DNA of 64,000 bases from NCBI GenBank assembly GCA_964600385.1, contig CAZRJC010000005.1:1-64000 (forward strand), in the 5' to 3' direction. Numbering within the stretch: the first letter of the stretch is position 1; the number at the start of each line of letters is the position of its first letter. Both the position numbers and the translations under genes were made by a program. The DNA is from DMER64 sp964600385. GTDB taxonomy: Bacteria > Bacteroidota > Bacteroidia > Bacteroidales > UBA932. The notes beneath the pieces were generated by a model. That model was given only the letters and a program-made list of their open reading frames with translations. It had not been told where the DNA came from and searched no databases. Of this stretch, positions 1 to 8,296 are shown in pieces.

Positions 1-31
1 AAAAAAGCCCCGCAATCTTTTGATTGCGGGA
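1..31 (-). terminator. Intrinsic terminator of tRNA-Arg
   Basis: Read on the minus strand, a perfect 9-bp stem (CCCGCAATC / GATTGCGGG, plus-strand 9-17 with 22-30) with a 4-base loop is followed by a run of six T. It lies about 10 bases past the 3' end of the tRNA, the expected place for its rho-independent terminator. Confidence 0.85.
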
Positions 32-41
32 CTTATGCTTG

Positions 42-115
42 TGATCCGGTTGGGATTCGAACCCAAGACCCACAGCTTAGAAGGCTGTTGCTCTGTCCAA
101 CTGAGCTACCGGACC
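42..115 (-). tRNA. tRNA-Arg (anticodon TCT)
   Basis: The minus strand folds as a full cloverleaf. The 7-bp acceptor stem is GGTCCGG with CCGGATC (one G-U pair), the D arm holds AGCTCAGTTGGACAGAGC, the anticodon loop is CTTCTAA giving TCT, and the T loop is TTCGAAT. The discriminator base is A and CCA is not encoded. TCT reads AGA/AGG codons. A TATCTTTG box upstream and a terminator downstream suggest it is transcribed alone. Confidence 0.95.
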
Positions 116-166
116 CCTTGTATGTAAGACGCTCGCTTGAGCTTCAACAAAGCACTTTTGAGCGGG

Positions 167-174
167 CAAAGATA
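167..174 (-). promoter_or_regulatory. -7 box for tRNA-Arg
   Basis: TATCTTTG on the minus strand matches the Bacteroidota -7 consensus TAnnTTTG and lies about 52 bases before the mature tRNA 5' end, leaving room for a short 5' leader. I see no clear -33 TTG. Confidence 0.45.
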
Positions 175-195
175 ATAAAAATGCTAATAAAAATC

Positions 196-1203
196 TTAAT
201 CGCCCGTTATTATTGTGTTGGTTTCGTAATCGTACTCAGATCCCGAAAGGCTGTGGGGAATGCTGTAAACGGCCAGGGTCAGGAGTGCGGCAAGCACGTA
301 GAGCAGTTTCCAGCGGTTCAGTTTTCTTGCGGCTCTTTCGGCAGGTGTTTCCTCGCCGTCTACAGCAAGCCCGGCTGCAGCAAAAGCACCGGCCGCGCCC
401 TCCGTGTCTTCGGCAACGTGCTGACCGGGAGTCTGTGCGGCAATGTATTCGCGCGCAGGTTTCCCGTATTTTTTAACCATAGCCCGGTTCACGATATAGG
501 CGGCCAGCCAGAACAGCAGGGCTACCATAGTCTTGGTATCGGTCAGGTCCTCTCCGAATGGCCAGCCAGTCCAGTATTCACCAAAGGCGAATTTCTGCAC
601 AATGGGCCCAAAGATGAAACCTCCGGCAAAAAGGGTCAGGATGGTGGTCACAACGTAGGAGTTCACTCTCGCGTTCCTGCACAGGGCAAACAAGCCGGAA
701 AAAGTGGAGAACAGCATGGCCGCAAACATGAGCAGCACGTGAATAATCAGGATTCCGTCCGGCACTCTGTCCCGGAAGCGCAGGGTAGCCTGTCCCGGGT
801 TGACCATCGATCCGTCCCTGGCAATAAGTTGCACGTAGTACACGATCTTGCCGGCAGCCGGCTGTACGGGTACATTTGCGTTTATGAGAAGTTTGTTGTC
901 TTCGACGGCGAAGGAGGGTACAACGGCTTTGAAAATATAGTTGCCCGGATATCTTTTGTAATAAACAACTGCGCCGATAATGCTTTCGCGTGCTTCTTCG
1001 CTGCATTTGACGGGGATGCTCAGCAGAGCGCCTTCGGAGAGGTCGGCGGGCCGGACCAGGCTTCTGGGCAGCGACAGGTTAAAAACTTGTCCGTTTACTT
1101 CCGTTTTCAAGCGTTCGGGATTGCTCGGCCCGGTACGGCGCTGAAAAACAACGGACGTCAGGGTTATAAGGACGGCAAGCGCCCAACAGATGGTTCCTTT
1201 CAT
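196..1203 (-). CDS. Uncharacterised multi-pass membrane protein
   Basis: Not recognised as a named family. The 335-residue protein starts with a hydrophobic segment (about residues 5-20), continues with a likely extracytoplasmic beta-rich region (about 25-147) and then has four more predicted membrane helices (about 150-174, 182-203, 223-240, 299-315). An Ala/Glu-rich stretch (about 250-292) precedes the last helix. A conserved-looking loop around 209-224 has Tyr-Trp-Thr-Gly-Trp and Asp-Leu-Thr-Asp. Its start codon overlaps the stop of the M28 peptidase gene as ATGA, so it is the last gene of a three-gene leftward operon with the TlpA-like protein and the peptidase. An envelope role is an inference from topology and neighbours only. 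Confidence 0.75.
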   Translation of the reverse strand: MKGTICWALAVLITLTSVVFQRRTGPSNPERLKTEVNGQVFNLSLPRSLVRPADLSEGALLSIPVKCSEEARESIIGAVVYYKRYPGNYIFKAVVPSFAVEDNKLLINANVPVQPAAGKIVYYVQLIARDGSMVNPGQATLRFRDRVPDGILIIHVLLMFAAMLFSTFSGLFALCRNARVNSYVVTTILTLFAGGFIFGPIVQKFAFGEYWTGWPFGEDLTDTKTMVALLFWLAAYIVNRAMVKKYGKPAREYIAAQTPGQHVAEDTEGAAGAFAAAGLAVDGEETPAERAARKLNRWKLLYVLAALLTLAVYSIPHSLSGSEYDYETNTIITGD

Positions 1204-2441
1204 AATGTTACCTCCAGGGTGTGACTCCGGCCATCCCGCAGCACGACAATGGTGATGGTCATGCCTTTTTCCAGGGTGGCCAGTATTTTCATGTATTCTT
1301 CAATGTTTTTTACGGGTGTATTCTCAATGGAAATCACCACGTCTCCGTTTTTCATGCCTGCCCGTTGGGAAGGACGTCCTGCAATAACCGTTCCGGCGCA
1401 GAATCCTTCGCCTTCGTAAGTGAAATCGGGGATAACGCCCAGGCTGGCCTTAAAAGCGGCTTTGGGAGTTCCCATGTCGGGGACCTCGGTCTCGAGGTAC
1501 GAGCAGGTGAAGTTCCCTTCTGCAAATCCCGCGGCTACACGGGAAACGTACGCTGCAATGTCAACCATTCCCTGATAGTTCAATTTGTCCGGAGTGTCAA
1601 ACGGGGTATGATAATCTGAATGGGGGCCGGTGGTGAAAAAGAGAACGGGAACCTTTTGCGTGTAAAAAACCGCATGGTCCGAGGGACCGTAACCGCTCTG
1701 CGATGTTTTCAGCTTGAGTGGGAACGGCTCCATGCGGGCCGAGGCGAGGAGTGAATCGGCCTGTGGAAAAGTTCCCGTGCCGCTCACCTGTAAAACGCTG
1801 TCTTTCAGTCTTCCTGTCATGTCCAGGTTGATCATCAGGCCCGGAAGTTGTCCCAGGGCGGCCAGCGTATCGGCCAGTTTTTTGGATCCCAGCGTGCCGG
1901 CTTCCTCGGCGCCAAAGGCGGCCACCATGATATTTGCCTTGAACAGATCCGATTCCGAACGGGCACGTAATGTCAGGAGCCTGGCTGTTTCAATGGCCAT
2001 GGCCACCCCCGAGGCATTATCATCGGCTCCGGGATGTATGGCCAGGGTGTCCGGTTTCAGGCTGCCCGATCCTTTTCCGCCCTTGCCCAGGTGGTCGTAG
2101 TGCGCGCCAATGAGCAGCGTGCGGTTGGCGTCCTTCACCCGGTATATCATAACGGTATTGTACGAGTGGAGAGATTTAATGGTAAATGGCTGTAACGGTC
2201 CGTTCTCGAAAAACGGTTCGAATCCCAGAGCGCTTAACTTGCCGGCCAGCATCGATACCAGCAGGGAATCTCTATCATTACCGGCCTGACGGCCTGCATA
2301 CTCAGGGGAGCACAGTTCGTTGACCGTTTGTTGCATCTGTGCGGTATCGGGACCCGGAATCCTGTGCAGGGCGGAGCAGGATAAAAAGAGCACGGCAGAT
2401 GCAAACATTGCCGTGCTGATTTTTATTGTATGATGACTCAT
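1200..2441 (-). CDS. M28 family metallopeptidase lipoprotein with C-terminal PDZ domain
   Basis: Secreted zinc aminopeptidase-type enzyme. Residues 1-22 form a lipoprotein signal with lipobox LFLSC, so it is probably anchored to a membrane facing the periplasm. The M28 catalytic domain (about 85-300) shows the ligand set of the family: GAHYDH, PGADDNASG, GAEEAGTLGS, NLDMTGR and SDYHTPFDT, which supply the His, Asp, Glu, Asp and His around two zinc ions. A PDZ domain (about 325-413) with AGMKNGDVV likely binds substrate C-termini or partners. The start overlaps the preceding TlpA-like gene by ATGA and the stop overlaps the next gene, so the three are translationally coupled. It probably removes N-terminal amino acids from peptides, fitting a peptide-fermenting lifestyle, but the substrate is unknown. 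Confidence 0.9.
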   Translation of the reverse strand: MSHHTIKISTAMFASAVLFLSCSALHRIPGPDTAQMQQTVNELCSPEYAGRQAGNDRDSLLVSMLAGKLSALGFEPFFENGPLQPFTIKSLHSYNTVMIYRVKDANRTLLIGAHYDHLGKGGKGSGSLKPDTLAIHPGADDNASGVAMAIETARLLTLRARSESDLFKANIMVAAFGAEEAGTLGSKKLADTLAALGQLPGLMINLDMTGRLKDSVLQVSGTGTFPQADSLLASARMEPFPLKLKTSQSGYGPSDHAVFYTQKVPVLFFTTGPHSDYHTPFDTPDKLNYQGMVDIAAYVSRVAAGFAEGNFTCSYLETEVPDMGTPKAAFKASLGVIPDFTYEGEGFCAGTVIAGRPSQRAGMKNGDVVISIENTPVKNIEEYMKILATLEKGMTITIVVLRDGRSHTLEVTL

Positions 2442-3502
2442 TTCTTAGCCAGAACCTCGTCAATTTTAGCTTTCATGGCATCTCCGCGCAGGTCGCGGGC
2501 AATGATGGTGCCGTCGGGGCCAAAGAGAATGATATGAGGAATTCCGTTTATGCCGTAAATATCGGTGGGAATGGTCTGAGCATTGATGATGCACGGCCAG
2601 AGAATGCCCAGATCGGTAATGGCTTGTTTAGTGTCTTCGGGCTTGTCCCAAACGGCTACACCCAGAATGGTAAAGTCTTTACTGTTATGTTTCTTGTAGA
2701 TCTCAATAAGGTTAGGCATCTCGGCTTTGCAGGGTCCGCACCAGCTGGCCCAGAAATCAACCAGAACATACTGTCCCTTGCCTACGTATTCAGAGAAGGA
2801 AACTGCTTTGCCGTCGGAATCTTCAATGGTAAAGTCCTTGAACATCATGCCTTCGGCTGTTTCAGCAAGGGCTTTTCTTTGTTTGATAATACTGGCAATT
2901 GGGCCGCGTGATTTAACGTTTTCGCCGGCCTGTTGAAGTAATTCCTCGAATTTTTCGGGAGTGCCGTAGTGGGAAAGATTCATGAGAGCGAGCATGGCCA
3001 AGTCGTTGTTGGCATTGGCGGTCACATAGGTACCAATGGTGTCGGTGAATTTGGGCTGCCATACATTCTCGTAGTATGTGTCTTCGTCTTCACCTTCGGC
3101 CGGCTGATAAGCCATGATTTCATCCATGAGTCCCTTATAGGTAGTCAGCAGATTTCCCAGCTGGGTGTTCAGGGGCGTGCCTTCTCCATAATTAACGGCT
3201 CCTCTTTCACCGCTTATGTTAAGGGTAATGTTGCCTTTTTCAAGCATGATCTGACCCCTGGTACGTTCGTTGGCCACATTACACAGTATGGCGGTGTCGG
3301 CTTCTCCCTGAAATACAGCCTTTTGTTCTGCAATAACGGCGCTGTCAATTATACTCCCGTCGTGTGTGGCGGAAAGGTATGCGGTCTTTCCGTTGAATGA
3401 TTCGTCGGGGAATGTGGCGGTAACAGTATAGGTGTTGGAAGTACAGGCGGACAGATAGACCAATCCGGCAGCCAGTGTCATTAATAATGTTCTTGTTTTC
3501 AT
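2438..3502 (-). CDS. TlpA-like thiol-disulfide oxidoreductase lipoprotein with DUF4369 domain
   Basis: Periplasmic thioredoxin-fold protein of 354 residues. The start is taken at the ATG at 3502, giving MKTRTLLM; an upstream in-frame TTG would add ten residues ahead of the signal peptide and is less likely. A lipobox ends at LVYLSAC. A DUF4369-type N-terminal domain (about residues 25-115, with the family's strand pattern ending near ITLNISGERG) is followed by a linker and a C-terminal AhpC/TSA-thioredoxin domain with active site WCGPC. Such proteins reduce or reshuffle disulfides of exported proteins, and the architecture is typical of Bacteroidota. First gene of the operon with the M28 peptidase and a membrane protein. 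Confidence 0.92.
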   Translation of the reverse strand: MKTRTLLMTLAAGLVYLSACTSNTYTVTATFPDESFNGKTAYLSATHDGSIIDSAVIAEQKAVFQGEADTAILCNVANERTRGQIMLEKGNITLNISGERGAVNYGEGTPLNTQLGNLLTTYKGLMDEIMAYQPAEGEDEDTYYENVWQPKFTDTIGTYVTANANNDLAMLALMNLSHYGTPEKFEELLQQAGENVKSRGPIASIIKQRKALAETAEGMMFKDFTIEDSDGKAVSFSEYVGKGQYVLVDFWASWCGPCKAEMPNLIEIYKKHNSKDFTILGVAVWDKPEDTKQAITDLGILWPCIINAQTIPTDIYGINGIPHIILFGPDGTIIARDLRGDAMKAKIDEVLAKK

Positions 3503-3529
3503 TAGTTTATGTAATAAATGTATATATTG

Positions 3530-3537
3530 CAAATATA
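3530..3537 (-). promoter_or_regulatory. -7 box for the TlpA-like/M28 operon
   Basis: TATATTTG on the minus strand, 27 bases before the ATG at 3502, matches TAnnTTTG. It lies almost back to back with a box for the divergent gene, so the two promoters share about 20 bp. Confidence 0.55.
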
Positions 3538-3542
3538 GGTGT

Positions 3543-3550
3543 TATATTTG
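3543..3550 (+). promoter_or_regulatory. -7 box for the SGDPIM-repeat protein
   Basis: TATATTTG on the plus strand, 21 bases before the ATG at 3572, matches TAnnTTTG. No clear TTG at the -33 position. Confidence 0.55.
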
Positions 3551-3571
3551 TTTAATTAAGCATGTTTTAGA

Positions 3572-3982
3572 ATGAAAATACTATTAAACAGCGCTATTTT
3601 AGCTTTCCTGCTGGCCATTGGAACAACCTCTTTGGCCCAGCCGCGTCAGACGGCAGAATCAATCGCTAAAGCCGCTACTGACCAAATGAAAGAATTGGTC
3701 AAACTGGATAAAAAACAGTACGAAGGTGTTTATGCCCTTTACCTTAAGGAAGCGCGCAAGTATATATCCGGCCGGGGCAACAAGAAATCGGGCGATCCCA
3801 TCATGTCCGGCGACCCGATCATGTCCGGTGACCCGATCATGATCAAAGACAACAAGCTGCTGGATATCATTACGGTGAACCAGTTCAAAATCTATAAGGC
3901 CCACAGGGATAAAATGCAGAAGGAACGGCAAAAGGCCAAAAAACTGGAGGGCGCCTCACAGCCGGCAAAAATGCTCCGGTAG
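3572..3982 (+). CDS. Small exported protein with SGDPIM repeat
   Basis: A 136-residue protein with a clear signal peptide (residues 1 to about 22, ending SLAQ) and a mature part rich in Lys, Gln, Ala and Met. Residues 24-66 look helical, with ATDQMKELVKLDKKQYEGVY resembling the small exported helical proteins common in Bacteroidota (DUF4890-like and Spy-like), though I cannot assign it firmly. Residues 73-90 are three copies of Ser-Gly-Asp-Pro-Ile-Met. The C-terminal 45 residues are very basic. It stands alone with its own promoter, divergent from the TlpA-like operon. Function unknown; a periplasmic stress or metal-responsive role is a guess. Confidence 0.8.
   Translation: MKILLNSAILAFLLAIGTTSLAQPRQTAESIAKAATDQMKELVKLDKKQYEGVYALYLKEARKYISGRGNKKSGDPIMSGDPIMSGDPIMIKDNKLLDIITVNQFKIYKAHRDKMQKERQKAKKLEGASQPAKMLR
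3788..3841 (+). repeat. Three tandem 18-bp units coding SGDPIM
   Basis: Units at 3788-3805, 3806-3823 and 3824-3841. Units 2 and 3 differ at one base; unit 1 differs from unit 2 at three, all synonymous. In-frame gain or loss of a unit would leave the reading frame intact. Confidence 0.95.
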
Positions 3983-4023
3983 GGCGGTTGCTCCGCCAGA
4001 GCAGCAGATCCGGCAGGGCGGTA

Positions 4024-4965
4024 TCAGTGGACGTCCAGTCCCATTCGCATGTAAACCAGGTGTTTCAGGCACCGGGCTATCTCGGTGAAATATTCTTCCA
4101 CAGCCCTGACGCTTCCCGGAAGGGCAAAAATCATGGTGTTTCCGGATAATCCGGCCAATGAACTGCTTATAAGTGCATTGGGGTTTTCACTCCCGTATTT
4201 ATTCCTGATATAATCCATTATGCCGGGAATCTCCCTGTCTATCATGGGCTTCAATACCTGAGCCGTGATATCCGTCGGTCCCATGCCGGTACCTCCCGTA
4301 GTGAAGATCATGTCGTATCCGGCATGAAGTAATCTCAGGACTTCGTTTTCGAGCAGCATCTCGTCGTCGGGCAGCAGGGCGTTGGTGATTTTGTGCTTCC
4401 ATCCTTCTTCCTTGCAAAACGACGATATGAGTCCGGCCAGCCGGGGCCCACTCTTGTCTTCGTACGTCCCTTTATAAGCCCTGTTGCTCAGTGTGATGAC
4501 ACCAATCCGGTAGATTTTTGGTTCGTAAACAAGCTGGTCACCCACAGAAAGAGTACCTTCCGAGAGGACCCTGGCAAAGATGCCTTCCAGGGGCATGACA
4601 CAGTGTCCCGTTTGTTGCATGACCGCACAGCCCGGACCGTGGCATTTTTTACCTATCTGTGTGACTTCAAGCACCACGCGGCCGCAACGGAAAAGATCGC
4701 CGGGACGGCAGCTCTTCAGGTCAGGCGTCTCGGGTCCCGGGGCGCCCAGTGTGGTAATGTTTTCTGCGAATATGCCATAGGGCAGAGGCTCTTCTTTGGA
4801 AAAACCCGACCCCGCATAGGATTCTTCTCCCAGCAGGCTTATCTGGCGGTGCCAATCGCCGGCATGTGCGTCGTCTTCAATGCCTGTCTTGTTGATATTT
4901 ACGCTGTCAACGGGCTTCTTGACCGTTCCTTTTTCTTCCGATATATTAAGAGAACGTATTATCAT
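4024..4965 (-). CDS. mog: MOSC domain - molybdopterin adenylyltransferase (MogA/MoaB) fusion
   Basis: Two-domain protein of 313 residues. The N-terminal MOSC domain (about 1-150) carries the conserved GPGC segment with the family's cysteine, a fold linked to sulfur or cofactor handling. The C-terminal half (about 152-313) is a MogA/MoaB domain, which adenylates molybdopterin before metal insertion; TTGGTGMGPTD and the following segment fit the nucleotide and pterin site. The start overlaps the moaC stop by 4 bp, so it is the last gene of moeA-moaA-moaC-mog. Such fusions are known in anaerobes. It would act in the cytoplasm just before MoeA in W/Mo cofactor assembly. Confidence 0.9.
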   Translation of the reverse strand: MIIRSLNISEEKGTVKKPVDSVNINKTGIEDDAHAGDWHRQISLLGEESYAGSGFSKEEPLPYGIFAENITTLGAPGPETPDLKSCRPGDLFRCGRVVLEVTQIGKKCHGPGCAVMQQTGHCVMPLEGIFARVLSEGTLSVGDQLVYEPKIYRIGVITLSNRAYKGTYEDKSGPRLAGLISSFCKEEGWKHKITNALLPDDEMLLENEVLRLLHAGYDMIFTTGGTGMGPTDITAQVLKPMIDREIPGIMDYIRNKYGSENPNALISSSLAGLSGNTMIFALPGSVRAVEEYFTEIARCLKHLVYMRMGLDVH

Positions 4966-5423
4966 TGTGAATTAACGGGTGTTTTGGTCTTTGAGACCAG
5001 GTGAATATCTGTTATGGTCATTGTTTTGTCTACTGCCTTGCACATGTCGTAAACGGTAAGCAGGGCAACGCTTACGGCAGTGAGAGCTTCCATTTCCACG
5101 CCGGTCTGTCCGGTGCTTGTCACATGTGAAGTGACTTCAACGCCGCTTTGGGTAAGCCGGGGCGTCACTTCAATCCGGCTCAGCGGAATGGGGTGGCACA
5201 GGGGAATCAGCCGGGAGCAGTCTTTGGCTGCCGATATGCCGGCAATTTGCGCAACCGTGAGCACCGATCCTTTTTTCATCTGGTCCTCCCTTATCAAACG
5301 GCAGGTTTCGGGTTGAAGCAGAATCCGGCCGAAGGCTTCGGCCTTTCTAAGGGAGATTTCCTTGCCCGATACGTCTGACATTTTGGCCTCGCCTTTGGGG
5401 TTGGTATGACTTAATTCGTTCAT
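4962..5423 (-). CDS. moaC: Cyclic pyranopterin monophosphate synthase MoaC
   Basis: Second enzyme of molybdopterin synthesis, converting the MoaA product 3',8-cyclo-7,8-dihydro-GTP to cyclic pyranopterin monophosphate. The 153-residue length is normal. Family signatures are LCHPIPL and DMCKAVDK with the catalytic lysine, and the N-terminus (MNELSHTNPKGEAKMSDVS) matches the usual start, which supports the chosen ATG. It lies 10 bp after moaA and overlaps the MOSC/Mog gene by 4 bp. Confidence 0.96.
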   Translation of the reverse strand: MNELSHTNPKGEAKMSDVSGKEISLRKAEAFGRILLQPETCRLIREDQMKKGSVLTVAQIAGISAAKDCSRLIPLCHPIPLSRIEVTPRLTQSGVEVTSHVTSTGQTGVEMEALTAVSVALLTVYDMCKAVDKTMTITDIHLVSKTKTPVNSQ

Positions 5424-5433
5424 TATTATTGAA

Positions 5434-6246
5434 TTATCCTCCTAATGTGTAGAATGAGTCTTGTGTGTTGTACAGCCCTTTGGGCGGTTTGTTTTGCAGG
5501 GCCAGGTCCAGCGCCTTTTCTGCCCCAATCAGGCGGATGTCGTACCCCAGTTCGTTGAAAAGGCAGGGTTTAAGAATGCCTGTAGCCGTAAGCCTCAGCC
5601 GGTTGCAGCGTGCGCAGTCGCCTCCTTCGCCTCCTTCCACACGCGAGAACGTGCCGGCTGCCAGGTCCATGCAATGAATGAAACGCAGTTCCAGATCGTT
5701 TGACTGCGCATAGGTCTTCAACGTGTTTTTTTCCTGTTCGTCAGTATCGGGCAGGAGCACGCAGTTGATTTTTATGGGAGAACCCTTTTTCCCGAAACCG
5801 GCCGCTTTGGCTGCCTGAATGCCATCAAACACAAGTTGCAGATTTCCTCCCCGGCTCAGGCGGGTGTATCGTTCGGGATCCACTGTGTCCAGGCTTATGT
5901 TCAGCCGGTGCAGTCCGGCCTCACGCAGTTCTTTGGCCATTGGGCCGAGCAGTTGTCCGTTAGTGGTCATGGACAGGTCTTCAATGCCCTTGATGGCCGC
6001 CAGCTGGGAAACAAGAGTGGATATCCCTTTCCGGACCAGCGGTTCGCCACCTGTGAGCCGTATCTTGTTTATTCCGCACTTTACGGCATACCGTGCAAAA
6101 TCTTCTATTTGGTCGTATGTGAGTATATCGGAGTGATGGAGCAACGGGATGCCTTCCGGCGGCATGCAATAAATGCAACGCAGGTTACAACGGTCCGTGA
6201 CGGACACGCGCAGGTAATTTATTGTTCTTCCAAAAGAGTCGGTCAT
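5434..6246 (-). CDS. moaA: GTP 3',8-cyclase MoaA, compact form
   Basis: Radical SAM enzyme that opens pterin cofactor synthesis from GTP. The N-terminal 4Fe-4S/SAM site is C20-x3-C24-x2-C27 and the C-terminal 4Fe-4S/GTP site is C211-x2-C214-x13-C228 with the NRLRLT arginines. The chain ends in Gly-Gly, as active MoaA proteins do. At 270 residues it is well below the usual 320-340. The shortfall lies between the two clusters: C27 to C211 is 184 residues against about 230 in Staphylococcus aureus MoaA. All catalytic elements I can check are kept and the frame is open, so it looks like a functional compact variant and not a broken gene. It lies 7 bp after moeA. Confidence 0.92.
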   Translation of the reverse strand: MTDSFGRTINYLRVSVTDRCNLRCIYCMPPEGIPLLHHSDILTYDQIEDFARYAVKCGINKIRLTGGEPLVRKGISTLVSQLAAIKGIEDLSMTTNGQLLGPMAKELREAGLHRLNISLDTVDPERYTRLSRGGNLQLVFDGIQAAKAAGFGKKGSPIKINCVLLPDTDEQEKNTLKTYAQSNDLELRFIHCMDLAAGTFSRVEGGEGGDCARCNRLRLTATGILKPCLFNELGYDIRLIGAEKALDLALQNKPPKGLYNTQDSFYTLGG

Positions 6247-6253
6247 TCCGGAA

Positions 6254-7456
6254 TCATTGATTTAATATAATAACAGTGACTTTTTCACCTTTTTTAATTT
6301 CGGCAACGCCTGTTGGTATCCGTACCAGAGCATCGGCCCCGGCGTAAGCAGAAATATGCGCCGAGCCGTGGTAGGGAACGGGGATGCATGTGCCGTCACC
6401 CGAAAGTCTTACCGGGATATGGGCGGTCCGGGAGGTGTTCTTTCGCTTATAATCCTGAGCCATGGCAAGTTCCATGGTGACGGTGTCGTCTGTGGCGCCC
6501 TGCAGGGCGGCCAGAAGTGGTTTCACAAGCAGCAGGGTTTGAACGAAAGAAGAAACAGGGTTCCCGGGAAGTCCAAACAGGAACTGTTGTCCGTCTTCCG
6601 ATACGGCAAAGGTGGTAGGCTTGCCCGGCTGTACAGCTACCCGGTCAAAAACAATCCGGAACCCGAGCTGTCTGATGACCTCCGGCACAAAATCGAAATC
6701 GCCTTCAGACACTCCACCCGAAAGCAGAATCACCTGGTTCTCAGATATGGCGGAAGATAACAGGGCAAAGGTATGCTCCGGGGTATCCAGGGCAATGCCG
6801 TAGTAAGAAGGTTCAGCTCCCATGGTTTTCACCAGTGAATACAGTTGCATGGCATTGCTGTTGTAGATTTGCCCCGGGGGCAGTATGCCGTCCGGGTCCA
6901 AAGATCCCGGTTCTGATAATTCACTGCCGGTGGAGATAATGCCCGTTTTGATTTTTTCCGATACCGAAACACGGCTTATCCCACACGAGGCAATAATGGC
7001 AATGTGTTGCGGTTTAATGCGTATGCCGCGTTTAAGCAGGCAATCTCCCTTTTTCTGATCCTCGCCTTTATAACATATGTTGTCGGAAAGTGATGCGTTC
7101 GCAGAGGCGTAAACGAGCCCGTCTTTCTCTATAGTGTCTTCTATCTTCAGGACCGTGTCGGCTCCCTGCGGGAGAATGGCTCCTGTCATGATCTTGCTGC
7201 AAGTCCCCCGGGTCACTTCCAGTGCCGGCAGCTTACCGGCAGGAATGATCTCAACAGGACGAAGCCCCAGCCGGATATCTTTCTGGCGGCAGGCATACCC
7301 GTCCATGGCAGATTTGTTGAAAGGAGGCATATCCTGTTGCGTGACAATGTCTTGCGCAAGGATTCGCCCGCATGCCTGTTCCAGCGGAACATCCTGAGTT
7401 TCCACACGAACGGCACAGGCAGATACTTTTTGTAAAGCAGAGTGGAAGTCAATCAT
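6254..7456 (-). CDS. moeA: Molybdopterin molybdotransferase MoeA
   Basis: Inserts molybdate or tungstate into adenylated molybdopterin. The start is set at the ATG at 7456 (MIDFHSALQK), since the 30 residues that could be added upstream look unlike the family and cross the divergent promoter region. The 400-residue protein shows the MoeA order: N-terminal domain with FNKSAMDGYA, then a MoCF-binding domain with GIISTGSEL, LSGGVSEGDFD and LFGLPGNPVSS, then a C-terminal beta domain. First gene of the leftward cofactor operon. Its product could serve the AOR-family enzyme encoded nearby; whether it prefers W or Mo cannot be read from sequence. Confidence 0.95.
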   Translation of the reverse strand: MIDFHSALQKVSACAVRVETQDVPLEQACGRILAQDIVTQQDMPPFNKSAMDGYACRQKDIRLGLRPVEIIPAGKLPALEVTRGTCSKIMTGAILPQGADTVLKIEDTIEKDGLVYASANASLSDNICYKGEDQKKGDCLLKRGIRIKPQHIAIIASCGISRVSVSEKIKTGIISTGSELSEPGSLDPDGILPPGQIYNSNAMQLYSLVKTMGAEPSYYGIALDTPEHTFALLSSAISENQVILLSGGVSEGDFDFVPEVIRQLGFRIVFDRVAVQPGKPTTFAVSEDGQQFLFGLPGNPVSSFVQTLLLVKPLLAALQGATDDTVTMELAMAQDYKRKNTSRTAHIPVRLSGDGTCIPVPYHGSAHISAYAGADALVRIPTGVAEIKKGEKVTVIILNQ

Positions 7457-7460
7457 CTCA

Positions 7461-7468
7461 CAAAGATA
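7461..7468 (-). promoter_or_regulatory. -7 box for moeA operon
   Basis: TATCTTTG on the minus strand lies only 4 bases before the moeA ATG, which would make the transcript leaderless or nearly so. The same 8-mer in the opposite direction serves modB 13 bases away. Confidence 0.45.
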
Positions 7469-7481
7469 GAACGGTTTTTTG

Positions 7482-7489
7482 TATCTTTG
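7482..7489 (+). promoter_or_regulatory. -7 box for modBC
   Basis: TATCTTTG on the plus strand, 17 bases before the modB ATG at 7507, matches TAnnTTTG. No Shine-Dalgarno is seen between it and the start. Confidence 0.55.
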
Positions 7490-7506
7490 CCCGTAATCAG
7501 ACAAAG

Positions 7507-8296
7507 ATGCAGAGAGGCAACACGTATACCTGGACCCGGCTGGCATTTATTTTTATGTCGGGGCTGGTGCTTTTGTTTCTGGTGGCGCCTCTTCTGGGAT
7601 TGTTCTTTTCCACCTCGCTGCCCGATCTTTTTCAGACGGCTGCCGATGTTCAGGTTCAACAAAGCATAGGTCTTACTCTGGGTGTATCTGCGCTTACCAC
7701 GCTTGTTGCGGCCGTTTTCGCACTGCCTCTCGCATACCTCATGGCAAGAAAAGAATTCAGGGGAAAAGCCCTGTTGCAGGGACTCATTGACATTCCCATA
7801 GTGTTGCCGCATTCTGCCGCCGGTATTGCGGTATTGGGCTGTATTGCAAGAGATTCCGCACTGGGCCGTCTGGCAGACCTGTTTGGGCTCAATCTGGTGG
7901 GAAGTCCTTTTGCCATTGGAATGGCCATGGCTTTTGTAAGCATACCTTTCCTCATTAATTCCGCCCGGGACGGATTTCAGGCTGTGCCGCTGCGGCTCGA
8001 GCAGGCTGCCCTTACCCTGGGTGCCTCGCCTTTCAGGGTTTTCAGACAAATATCACTGCCCCTGGCAAAGCCTTCGGTACTTTCTGGACTGGTGCTCATG
8101 TTCGCCCGGGGCATGAGTGAATTCGGAGCGGTGGTGATTGTGGCGTACTATCCCATGACCACACCGGTGCTTATTTTTGATCGGTTCAATTCCTTTGGAC
8201 TGGCGTACGCACGTCCCGTTGCCGTACTGTTTGTAATCATATCCGTGCTGGTTTTCATTGGCTTGCGCCTTATGGGACGGAACCGGAAAAAGAATA

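Noticed and set aside
88..1224. 378-codon plus-strand open frame
   Set aside because: It runs through the tRNA and is antisense to the membrane protein gene; its translation has no domain or signal, and the opposite frame has clear operon overlaps.
3983..4023. GGCGG-TTGCT-CCGCC hairpin as terminator between convergent genes
   Set aside because: Only a 5-bp stem and no T tract in either direction; may be chance in a Gly/Pro-rich area.
6247..7506. Moco riboswitch ahead of moeA/moaA
   Set aside because: The gaps are 7 and 50 bp, and the moeA transcript would be almost leaderless; no room for the structure.
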